Positions 55,219 to 62,380 of a stretch of DNA of 64,000 nucleotides are shown in pieces. Numbering within the stretch: position 1 is the stretch's first letter; each line of letters opens with the position of its first letter. The position numbers and the translations under genes were made by a program. The notes under the pieces were generated by a model. The model did no database searches, was not told the DNA's origin, and was given only the letters and a program-made list of their open reading frames with translations. The stretch spans positions 62,001 to 126,000 of the forward strand of contig JAVERT010000003.1 in the NCBI GenBank assembly GCA_034006985.1, read 5' to 3'. This DNA is from Gudongella sp034006985 (lineage in GTDB: Bacteria; Bacillota; Clostridia; Tissierellales; Tissierellaceae).

Positions 55219-55248
55219 TATAATCATCCTTTTTATTTTAATTATACC

Positions 55249-56643
55249 CTAAATTGGAGGATCAGGAATAATATCCTCATAAGCTATACTCCCAGCTGTC
55301 CCTTTATTATTAATCATATTGATAAAATCTGATAGCCTACCTCTTCCTAACCTGCCACCTGAATCAACTGTAAAGCTTGTAAAAAATCCATTTTTACCAA
55401 AATTAAAACTTATTTCTGTTATTAATCCTAATATTGTAGTTCCATCTTCATTAATTATTCTAGCCTCATCGCCAACCATCAATTGAGGCCTAAAAGGTCC
55501 ATCAAAACTTTCTATTTTCCCTACATTGTCAAGTCTGTGTGCGACTTCAACTGCTATTGCATCTGCATTAGCCAAGCTGGTCCCATCTGCGACTTGTACA
55601 AATAAAGTTTTATTAGATTGTAGATTCCATCCGCTGAAAACTGAAACATTTTTATAAATTTGAGTGGTCCAGTCTTGAGTGTGAACGCATACTTTTCTAT
55701 ATGATCCTTGATCATCTCTTGCAATTTTCCTACTGAATGTATCTTTATTTCTATAAAAATTATATACTCCTCGACTTGGAAACAAATTAAAACTAGGTGA
55801 ACCTATAATTATTTCACCAGCTGTGGTTTCTTCCATCTTCCAGCTAACTAAAGATTTCATTATTTCTTCTAGAGCTGATAAAACTTCCTTGTTGGGTTCA
55901 AAAGTATATCTTCGCTGTTCTGTATTGTATTCAACTTCATAATCATCTATTCCAAGGTTTGCATTTTCCATCATTGTTTTTATTATTTCTGTAATAGTGT
56001 TATATCCAGTGTAGAAATTTTCATTAAGCGTTTGGTCCTTTAAGGCTTTGCCTATAAGATTTCTACCGTCTGCGCTTGCTGTTTCTGATAATGCATCATA
56101 ACTTGACCTGTCGATATAATAGCTGCCAAGTTCAACCTCTTCTAAATCATCTCCAGCTGAAAAACTATATATAACTTTTGCACCTGGTGAAAGTAAACTT
56201 GTTTTTTCGTTTATGGCCACGTTACCATCAATCTCTGTTTCCTTGTCGATTGGGTTTTCTAAACTTACATTGAAACTTGAAATAGGTGTATCAATCCCAA
56301 ATCTTATACTCCCTGAGTTAAGATATTTTGACATATCTTGCTGAAATTCATAGATAATCATAACTTGCTTGTTATTTGAGTTTAGATAACTTCCTACGCA
56401 CCCAAACCCAGGAAGTGTTTTAATCTCAAAGTTTGTTATGCTTGTATCTGTTCCAGGAGAAACATTATTTTCTTCTAGCCATTCTGGTAAATCAAATTCA
56501 CCTTTTTCAAATTTTGTACTAGGCTTACCGTATATTTGACCATTTTTTACATAAAACTGTTGACCTTGCGTATCTGGAAATTGTAAGAAGTCAGGAAAAC
56601 TCCCTTGTCCTACTTCTCCACTATATTCAATATTAAGTTCCAT
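55249..56643 (-). CDS. Phage tail/baseplate hub-like protein
   Basis: The 464-residue protein has no membrane segment. The middle (about residues 110-200) resembles a beta-rich hub domain (SGSIRFGIDTPISSFNVSLE, then PGAKVIYSFSAGDDLEEVEL and YYIDRSSYDA). A region near residue 225 (TITEIIKTMMENANLGIDD) and the C-terminal VGDEARIINEDGTTILGLIT followed by GRLGRGRLSDFINMI match tail-associated hub proteins of Firmicute phages, which anchor lysin or fibre proteins at the tail tip. The N-terminal ~90 residues are unplaced. It abuts the 52-residue ORF upstream. Confidence 0.6.
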   Translation of the reverse strand: MELNIEYSGEVGQGSFPDFLQFPDTQGQQFYVKNGQIYGKPSTKFEKGEFDLPEWLEENNVSPGTDTSITNFEIKTLPGFGCVGSYLNSNNKQVMIIYEFQQDMSKYLNSGSIRFGIDTPISSFNVSLENPIDKETEIDGNVAINEKTSLLSPGAKVIYSFSAGDDLEEVELGSYYIDRSSYDALSETASADGRNLIGKALKDQTLNENFYTGYNTITEIIKTMMENANLGIDDYEVEYNTEQRRYTFEPNKEVLSALEEIMKSLVSWKMEETTAGEIIIGSPSFNLFPSRGVYNFYRNKDTFSRKIARDDQGSYRKVCVHTQDWTTQIYKNVSVFSGWNLQSNKTLFVQVADGTSLANADAIAVEVAHRLDNVGKIESFDGPFRPQLMVGDEARIINEDGTTILGLITEISFNFGKNGFFTSFTVDSGGRLGRGRLSDFINMINNKGTAGSIAYEDIIPDPPI

Positions 56644-56802
56644 TTATTCACCTTCTTTGAGTAGGTCTATTAGAATCTCTATCGTTTCATTTAATCTATC
56701 AGGATTAAAACACTTGTTGCAGTGATCTATACAATCTTTAAGCCCATCTAATACACTTACAATTTCTTTTGCCATCTTCTTTTCAATCATCAACTTAATC
56801 AT
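56644..56802 (-). CDS. Small phage protein (52 aa), unknown
   Basis: An open frame of 52 residues (MIKLMIEKKMAKEIVSVLDG start; CIDHCNKCF in the middle) fills the gap between the RT and the hub-like gene. It overlaps the stop of the frame-restored RT and its own stop abuts the hub-like start, an ordinary phage packing that supports it being real. It has four cysteines or histidines in close spacing, possibly a metal site. Function unknown. Confidence 0.5.
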   Translation of the reverse strand: MIKLMIEKKMAKEIVSVLDGLKDCIDHCNKCFNPDRLNETIEILIDLLKEGE

Positions 56803-56931
56803 TTTGCGACCTATACTTTTCTAATTCATTTTTATTGATACTAAGTTTTTTATTATTGTAGTCTATAAAATCATATTTGCTAACTATTTTATTTATAAAA
56901 TTATAACTATTAGCATGACTGGAATGGCCAG
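56795..56931 (-). other. Out-of-frame C-terminal end of the DGR reverse transcriptase
   Basis: Read in the -1 frame from CTGGCC (56931-56926), this segment encodes GHSSHANSYNF and a further 33 residues ending RSQND, stop at 56797-56795. It continues the RT's SWL as SWLGHSSHANS, the conserved C-terminal motif of DGR reverse transcriptases. The restored protein would be 368 residues. Confidence 0.8.
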
Positions 56932-57900
56932 CCAACTATTGAGGATCTGTTCAGCTTTTTGTATATTTATTTTCTCATCGATGATGAGCTTAGGCATTGC
57001 TTTGATTTTTCTTTTAATCTTTTTTTTGCTGTTATTTCTAAGTAGTCTATGAGTAGCGTGGATTTTATATCCAATCGCATTTACTCCTTGATCAAGAGGA
57101 AATACTTTTGATTTGTTTTCATTTAGTTTTAGATGCAATTCTGACTCTATAAATTCATTGATATATTTAAGGATCCTATCAGCCTCATCTTTATTTCTAG
57201 CTATTATTATAGAATCATCCATATACCTGATCATATATTTTATAGATAATTTTCTCTTACAATAATTGTCTAATTCGTTTAAGTAAATATTTGCGCATAT
57301 CTGACTAAGCGTATTGCCTAAAGGCAGCCCTAGTGAATCAATAAGACCTGCGCTATCAATTATTTTAAATACCAGTCTTAGCGATTTTTCGCATTTAATT
57401 TTCTTGGCCAGCAGCATTTTTAATATATCTCTATCAATAGAGTAGAAGAACTTTCTTACATCAAGCTTGACTATATAAGTATCTTCTCCGTACTCCCATT
57501 GAGCTTTTCTAATTATATGACTAATTCTATCCACGCATTTGTGAGTTCCTTTGTTATCTATACAAGCATAGCTGTCAAATATGAAAGTTGGATTATATAT
57601 TTCTTTTAATACATTGTTTATGGCTAATTGTACTATTTTGTCTTTAAAATGCGGTGCATCTACAATCCGTTCCTTGGGTTCGAAAACTGGAAATCTAATA
57701 TATCCATCGAACTTATATGTTTCATCTTCTAGTGATCTTATTAGGTTATTAATATTTTCAGATTCATTTAGTGAAAACTCCATGGCCTCAGGATTATATT
57801 TACCTTTGCCTTTTAGAGCTTTTTTATATGCTTTTATGATGTTTTCCTTGTCGATTATTTTGATAAATAAGTCATTATGTTTTTTTGATTTTTTCGACAT
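56893..57900 (-). CDS. DGR-type reverse transcriptase, frame broken near the C-terminus
   Basis: The polymerase domain is complete: KLDVRKFF with catalytic Asp147, GLPLGNTLSQ (191-200), whose final SQ is the DGR hallmark in place of the QG of other RTs, and RYMDDS with Asp228 and Asp229. The thumb starts normally (HRLLRNNSKKKIKRK, about 284-298). After SWL (residue 324) the frame runs into a hydrophobic 11-residue tail and a stop. The expected GH...HAN continuation lies in the -1 frame (see 56795-56931). The enzyme should copy the TR RNA with errors at adenines and hand the cDNA to the VR. It follows TR by 147 bases. Whether the truncated form is active is unknown. Confidence 0.93.
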   Translation of the reverse strand: MSKKSKKHNDLFIKIIDKENIIKAYKKALKGKGKYNPEAMEFSLNESENINNLIRSLEDETYKFDGYIRFPVFEPKERIVDAPHFKDKIVQLAINNVLKEIYNPTFIFDSYACIDNKGTHKCVDRISHIIRKAQWEYGEDTYIVKLDVRKFFYSIDRDILKMLLAKKIKCEKSLRLVFKIIDSAGLIDSLGLPLGNTLSQICANIYLNELDNYCKRKLSIKYMIRYMDDSIIIARNKDEADRILKYINEFIESELHLKLNENKSKVFPLDQGVNAIGYKIHATHRLLRNNSKKKIKRKIKAMPKLIIDEKINIQKAEQILNSWLAIPVMLIVIIL

Positions 57901-57954
57901 CTCTGGTTTTCCTTTCTGAAGTACTAAGCACTATGTCATTATTTATGTGTTTAC

Positions 57955-57971
57955 ACTTTTACGCAAAGTGA
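57955..57971 (-). other. Small hairpin between TR and RT
   Basis: CACTTT and AAAGTG pair around a five-base loop. It lies in the spacer that would be transcribed together with TR and might help the RT recognise the TR RNA, but no function can be read from it. Confidence 0.25.
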
Positions 57972-58047
57972 AGGGATTAAACTCTCTTGAAATAATTCAA
58001 GCCATGTTGTCAAAACCTTAATCTTAACAATCATAAAAGCTTTTATT

Positions 58048-58156
58048 TTCCAGGACAGGGCGGAACCCGTTGTTAGAATTCGCATTCGACGGATTGTTGT
58101 TGTTCGAGTTGGACACGGAATTGTTACCACGGATGATGCGGTTCGAGCCAGATTTT
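58048..58156 (-). repeat. DGR template repeat (TR)
   Basis: About 109 bases match the VR at 58600-58708 (offset exactly 552). Read in the target protein's frame, TR is packed with AAC/AAT codons (12 of them), the usual design that lets adenine mutagenesis diversify asparagine codons without making stops. In the core 58054-58152 it differs from VR at 15 positions, all adenines on the minus strand. The limits are uncertain at the 58153-58156 end, where mismatches accumulate. It is noncoding and much richer in G+C than its surroundings. Confidence 0.93.
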
Positions 58157-58177
58157 CAGTTTAATCCCTATATTTTT

Positions 58178-58558
58178 TTATTTATTTACAGATGATCTAA
58201 TATAAGCTGATAAAAGCTTATTGATTTCGGAAAGTCTTATATCTACCTCCTCCCAAAATTGTACTGAAATATATTTTCTTTGTTTTGATAGCTTGAATAA
58301 TGTTTTAAGCTTTTGTAAATACCCATCTGCTGTTTGAAGATATATAGTTCTCTTTGACCTAACGCTATTTCCAAGTGAAATATTTGTTAGAATCTCAAAG
58401 AAAGCATTTTTGATATCTGAGCATAAACAAAACTTTTCTGATTTTGGATAATTTGAAAGTCTAGGATATACACAGTAAAGTAATTCTTCTGTCTTTTTAT
58501 ACACAATTAAATTTATACACACCACCACCTTTCTTAGAAGCTTAAATACTACACTCAC
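58178..58558 (-). CDS. avd: Accessory variability determinant (Avd-type helical bundle)
   Basis: The product is a small basic, all-helical protein lying between VR and TR, the typical position of avd. NYPKSEKFCLCSDIKNAFFE (about residues 37-56) followed by long helices is the pattern of the four-helix-bundle Avd family, which forms a pentamer, binds RT and nucleic acid and is needed for mutagenic retrohoming. The start is unclear: the longest frame opens with GTG at 58558, but the best ribosome binding site (AGAAAGGTGG, about 58534-58525) favours a start farther in, such as GTG 58522 or GTG 58504. Confidence 0.8.
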   Translation of the reverse strand: MSVVFKLLRKVVVCINLIVYKKTEELLYCVYPRLSNYPKSEKFCLCSDIKNAFFEILTNISLGNSVRSKRTIYLQTADGYLQKLKTLFKLSKQRKYISVQFWEEVDIRLSEINKLLSAYIRSSVNK

Positions 58559-58569
58559 CTACGTTCGTG

Positions 58570-60180
58570 CTAAAGACTAGAGGGTAGAGTATAGAGAAAT
58601 TCCAAGACAGGGCGGAACCCGTAGTTAGAATACGCACCCGACGGAGAGCTGCTGCCCGAGACGGACACGGAAGAGTTACCACGGAGGATGCGGTTCGAGC
58701 CAGACGGTGTTGAGGTCCAACAATATCCACCATTACCTGTTATATTCAATTCTACATTGTCATATTGAGCCCATTGACCATAATCTTTGTGGACAGGGTA
58801 TATAAGTTTATTCCATTCATTGCTACTTAATAATCTTACTGCAAATACATGATTACCTATTTGCACTTTCTTTTCTCCAAATACCGCTCCTGCTGCATTA
58901 ATATTATCCCATGAAACTGTATGCTTAAATGTTTTTTTACCTACATATAAAACTTTCCCATTGCTATTGCATTTTAGCCACCCAGCAGTGGAGTTTTGTA
59001 ATGTTCCTGCTGTCAATCCTATTGCAGCACATAAAGCATCCCCACTAATAAAATCTACTGCTGCTACTTCTCCAAAATACCCACCCATAATATTTCCTGC
59101 TACTAGGGTTTTAGCTCCCGGTAATTCTGAATGGTCTGGAACTGGAATAACTGGTGTAGGTTGATTTACACCAAATGACATTTTCATTGTTACATCTAAT
59201 TCATAGTCTCCATTTTTAGGGATAAATTTTGTAGTGTAATTAGCTGTTGGAATTAATCCTATAGGTACTGGAGTATCAAATACAATCTCATCTGATATAT
59301 TTCTCGTATATGCTGTTGTAGCAACTCCTTCTATAAATACTGTAAGATTAGTTACTTGCTGATTTGGTAGTTGGAATGTATCTTTTATTCCATCTCCTAA
59401 TCCTAGTTTTACATCTGTTTTACTTGTTCCTGTGTATACTCCTGTTCTAGGTAGCTCCCACCTTATTCCCATTCCTGTCCATTCAATAGCCATTACATCT
59501 TTATTAAATGAATAAACATTGAAGGTACCTGAAACGCTTATTGATTTTTCTGTTGAATTTGTTGTTTTTGTAGCATTTATCGTTGTTCCATCATCATTGA
59601 AACCAAATAATCCTATTACATTAGCAGGTGCGCCTCCTCCTGTTAAGTAATTTCTTAGTCCATTCCCACTAAAAAAGCATCCAGTATCTACTGAGTAAAT
59701 CTCAATAAATACAGATGCATATATATCTATAATCCTTTGATTATTTTTTTCTATTTCTAAAGGGTTGCCTTCTGAATCAACTATTAGTGCATGAGTATTG
59801 ATATTAACAGTTGTATCACTAATACCAACTTCTCTTAAAATTGTTCCATTATTGTCTCCTGTTTCAAGTCTTATCCTTTTAACCCATAGACTAGTATCAC
59901 CATCTCTTGTTAAGCTCTCTTGGATGGCCGCCTTAGAGCTTATCCTAGAAAATAAAGTGTTTCTTGTTTGGTCTAGCGGTCCTGTACCTGAACCGAATAC
60001 AATATTATCAAAATAACTGCCATAAGCAAGTAACCTATCATACATTCTGTTTAAGACAGTATTTTCTGCATGAGGTTCTATTGATGCATAAGCTTTTTCT
60101 ACTTCTCCTGTTTCTACATCTGTAATTACAAAATCAAATCTATTATGCATTTTAAATTTAATTTTTGCATCTAATTGCAT
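58570..60180 (-). CDS. Phage tail protein with C-type-lectin-like DGR-diversified domain
   Basis: The 536-residue protein is the DGR target. The N-terminal part (about 1-150) looks like a phage tail attachment domain (HNRFDFVITDVETGEVEKAY; NIVFGSGTGPLD). The middle is beta-rich, with AYTRNISDEIVFDTPVPIGL (about residues 290-310). The C-terminus (about 380-536) is an FGE/DUF1566-like C-type-lectin fold, with RLLSSNEWNKLIYP, NGGYCWTSTPSGSNR and GFRPVLEF at the end. Residues about 491-527 are the variable region. It is probably the receptor-binding tip, whose variation would switch host range. ATG behind AAAAAAGGGAG. Confidence 0.9.
   Translation of the reverse strand: MQLDAKIKFKMHNRFDFVITDVETGEVEKAYASIEPHAENTVLNRMYDRLLAYGSYFDNIVFGSGTGPLDQTRNTLFSRISSKAAIQESLTRDGDTSLWVKRIRLETGDNNGTILREVGISDTTVNINTHALIVDSEGNPLEIEKNNQRIIDIYASVFIEIYSVDTGCFFSGNGLRNYLTGGGAPANVIGLFGFNDDGTTINATKTTNSTEKSISVSGTFNVYSFNKDVMAIEWTGMGIRWELPRTGVYTGTSKTDVKLGLGDGIKDTFQLPNQQVTNLTVFIEGVATTAYTRNISDEIVFDTPVPIGLIPTANYTTKFIPKNGDYELDVTMKMSFGVNQPTPVIPVPDHSELPGAKTLVAGNIMGGYFGEVAAVDFISGDALCAAIGLTAGTLQNSTAGWLKCNSNGKVLYVGKKTFKHTVSWDNINAAGAVFGEKKVQIGNHVFAVRLLSSNEWNKLIYPVHKDYGQWAQYDNVELNITGNGGYCWTSTPSGSNRILRGNSSVSVSGSSSPSGAYSNYGFRPVLEFLYTLPSSL
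58600..58708 (-). repeat. DGR variable repeat (VR) at the 3' end of the tail gene
   Basis: This copy of TR lies within the last 46 codons of the tail protein gene. Ten codons differ from the template: nine AAY codons read S, V, G, S, S, S, G, Y and Y, and one ATC reads CTC. Three other AAY codons are unchanged. The 3' end (GGGTTCCGCCCTGTC) is free of mismatches and G+C-rich, as expected for the initiation-of-mutagenic-homing site; one C/T difference follows at 58605. Confidence 0.93.
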
Positions 60181-60196
60181 TTTATCACTCCCTTTT

Positions 60197-60700
60197 TTAA
60201 GGATTTACAACCCCTACATATCTTAAATTGACCGTTAACACAACTGGTGCTGCTGTTATTGTCCCTGTATTAAAAGGTATAGTTTTAACATATTCTATTG
60301 GTCTAAGATTTAGTATTAATTCAGTTGGTGCTACTTTTAGAGTTTCTTCTATACCTGGATTAGGTTCAGGTATTAGGTCAAGTGGTGTAAATATTTCTAT
60401 AAAGCTTTCAACCGCTCCACCTTCTCCTGTAAGAGTCCCTACTGAGGCATCATATTCGATTGTTAAATTCCCCTCAACTGTTGCAAATCTTTTTAAATCT
60501 TTCATTGTTAAAAGCAAAGCATTTGCTATAGTGGGATGATGTTCTATGCTTTCAATCTGATAGTCTCCATTTATAAGAGGTCCATTTATATATTTATATT
60601 GTTGACCTTTTATTGTGAAAGCTGATTTATTTGCTGTTACATCCCCAACTATTTTCTCTGTAAATTTAACAACTATCTTTTTTCCTTTTGCCTTACTCAT
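60197..60700 (-). CDS. Phage tail protein with short AP-x-x-L repeats
   Basis: A 167-residue protein without signal peptide or membrane segment. Its first 80 residues may be an Ig-like or bacterial surface-type domain (KIVVKFTEKIVGDVTANKSA). The end holds two related repeats, VAPTELILNLRPIEYVK and TAAPVVLTVNLRYVGVVNP. The same motif occurs in the 443-residue protein upstream. It overlaps that gene by eight bases and is followed by the DGR target 16 bases later. Probably a tail or fibre-associated structural protein. Confidence 0.5.
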   Translation of the reverse strand: MSKAKGKKIVVKFTEKIVGDVTANKSAFTIKGQQYKYINGPLINGDYQIESIEHHPTIANALLLTMKDLKRFATVEGNLTIEYDASVGTLTGEGGAVESFIEIFTPLDLIPEPNPGIEETLKVAPTELILNLRPIEYVKTIPFNTGTITAAPVVLTVNLRYVGVVNP

Positions 60701-62024
60701 TAAATATCACCTCAACCTCTGGTATTGGTAATGTTGTTGGAACTAAATTCATAGCTATAAAGTCTAATTCAAAAGTATCATAAGGTAAATTGATACCGTT
60801 TGTAGTTATCCCTGTATTATATCTAATTGTTGGATTATCTCCTGCATTGTTAAAGCTATTAATATCTAAGAATTTAATCTTATATAATTTGCCATCAAAG
60901 CCTATCTCTTCAATTATTTCTTCAATCTCTTGTGGATAATAACTGCCTCGACTTCCAATAACCTCAAAATCTCCTGCATGTAGATTAAATAGCCTGTGCT
61001 TAGTTCTAAATATTATTTCTTTTCCCCAATCTTCATACTCTTCTCCAAGCTCATTAAGTGAAGTAGTAGGTATATTGTAGACCTCTGCAAACTTATTGTC
61101 TGTGAGAGTATATCTTGATAGAGAAAATAGTTCAGTTGGCGCTGATGTTATATGCTCATCCAATCCAAGTGGATTTATATATTCGATGCGTCTTAATCCA
61201 ACTTCTAACGATATAGGAGCTGCTGAAATTGTATCAATAGCAATAGCCATACCCGCCCAGTTACGATCGGTAATATACCAATGCACTTTTCCTAAGCTAT
61301 CTTCAATTAAAAATCCCATCCGGTAATCGTTCGTAATAAACAAGTTCAAACTAACAGCTACCCCAGTAAATTCTACTAGCTGCCTTTCATTCTCCCATGT
61401 GCTTGTACCATCAAGCTGACTACAATAATTTCTATACCATACTGTCCCATCTAGTTTAATATATCCTGCTATAATCCCTTGATCCTTATCGATGAAGTTA
61501 ACATTCTTCCACCCTCTTAAAGCCCTTACATATTTAACACTCGATGCTAGTTCTTGCTTACTTGTCGCATCATCCCACAATTGAGTTTGAAGTTTACCCG
61601 CTCCATCTACCCATAAAATCTGAGGTTTTTCATCTGTAACAAGTCTCCATAATTTCCTGTACCGCTCCCAATGCCCATTAAAAGCTATGGCCACATTAGA
61701 TCCAGCCCCCAAAGTGAATTGGTCTATCCATCCATCTTTTAGCTTATCGGGATATTCTCGAATAGAAGTACCCACAATCCCATTATCCACATGTATTTCA
61801 TAGATGCGATTAGGACTTCCAGTTACCTTAAACCTACGAGCAGCAAGAGATACATCACCAAGTCCTGCCTTTTCCCTTATAGTTTCTACAGTCCAATAAG
61901 TCGAATCCATAACGGTAGTTTTTGCCCTTGCTATAGCTACATTCATTTTAGGATTTGCGTTCTCATAGATTGTTTGATTCTGCTTATTGATTTTTTCCAT
62001 AATTGAAGGAGGGAGTTGTCTCAT
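60693..62024 (-). CDS. Phage tail structural protein (host-contact type)
   Basis: The 443-residue protein shows a propeller-like region (about residues 60-260) rich in tryptophan, with phrases such as GHWERYRKLWRLVTDEKP and GRRIEYINP-like repeats. The repeat SAAPISLEVGLRRIEYINP (about 270-288) and a second, TSAPTELFSLSRYTL (about 295-309), match the repeats in the protein at 60197-60700. The C-terminal 140 residues look like a baseplate-type domain. It overlaps the 119-residue gene by four bases (ATGA). Exact role unknown. Confidence 0.5.
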   Translation of the reverse strand: MRQLPPSIMEKINKQNQTIYENANPKMNVAIARAKTTVMDSTYWTVETIREKAGLGDVSLAARRFKVTGSPNRIYEIHVDNGIVGTSIREYPDKLKDGWIDQFTLGAGSNVAIAFNGHWERYRKLWRLVTDEKPQILWVDGAGKLQTQLWDDATSKQELASSVKYVRALRGWKNVNFIDKDQGIIAGYIKLDGTVWYRNYCSQLDGTSTWENERQLVEFTGVAVSLNLFITNDYRMGFLIEDSLGKVHWYITDRNWAGMAIAIDTISAAPISLEVGLRRIEYINPLGLDEHITSAPTELFSLSRYTLTDNKFAEVYNIPTTSLNELGEEYEDWGKEIIFRTKHRLFNLHAGDFEVIGSRGSYYPQEIEEIIEEIGFDGKLYKIKFLDINSFNNAGDNPTIRYNTGITTNGINLPYDTFELDFIAMNLVPTTLPIPEVEVIFNE

Positions 62025-62380
62025 ATAACCCCCTCCGAACTTATCATTATTTTAATATCTCCTGCATGCCTCCTTTTAGCATCGCTGCCCTTTAAAAATA
62101 TACTCATACTAGGGGGATCACTTATCAATCCAATGTAATATTTCCCATACCAGTTTAATTTTATAGGCTTGTCTATGTTGTATGCGTCATCTATTCTCAA
62201 TTTGCCCTCTTCTTGCATGTTGCAACTTATTATTATTACTTTAATCGGTTCTCCTACTGTTTGTATATGATATGTCCCATCTAATAATCTATTTTTTATC
62301 TTTAACGTATCAAAAGAGACGAGTACATTTGAAATTTCTCTAGTTATTAAATTATTATCAATATCAACTAGCTTATTCAT
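62021..62380 (-). CDS. Small phage tail-associated protein, unknown
   Basis: A 119-residue beta-rich protein (RLLDGTYHIQTVGEPIKVII; INLNWYGKYYIGLISDP-like segment), coupled by ATGA overlaps to both the tape measure gene and the 443-residue gene. Position directly after the tape measure suggests a distal-tail or assembly role. I recognise no family. Confidence 0.5.
   Translation of the reverse strand: MNKLVDIDNNLITREISNVLVSFDTLKIKNRLLDGTYHIQTVGEPIKVIIISCNMQEEGKLRIDDAYNIDKPIKLNWYGKYYIGLISDPPSMSIFLKGSDAKRRHAGDIKIMISSEGVI

Noticed and set aside
56893..57900. RT as a group II intron or retron enzyme
   Set aside because: The LGNTLSQ motif, lack of maturase domain, and adjacent TR, VR and avd mark it as a DGR RT.
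58542..58733. 63-residue open frame overlapping the VR on the minus strand
   Set aside because: It is a shadow of the target gene and VR in another frame; the repeat explains its composition.
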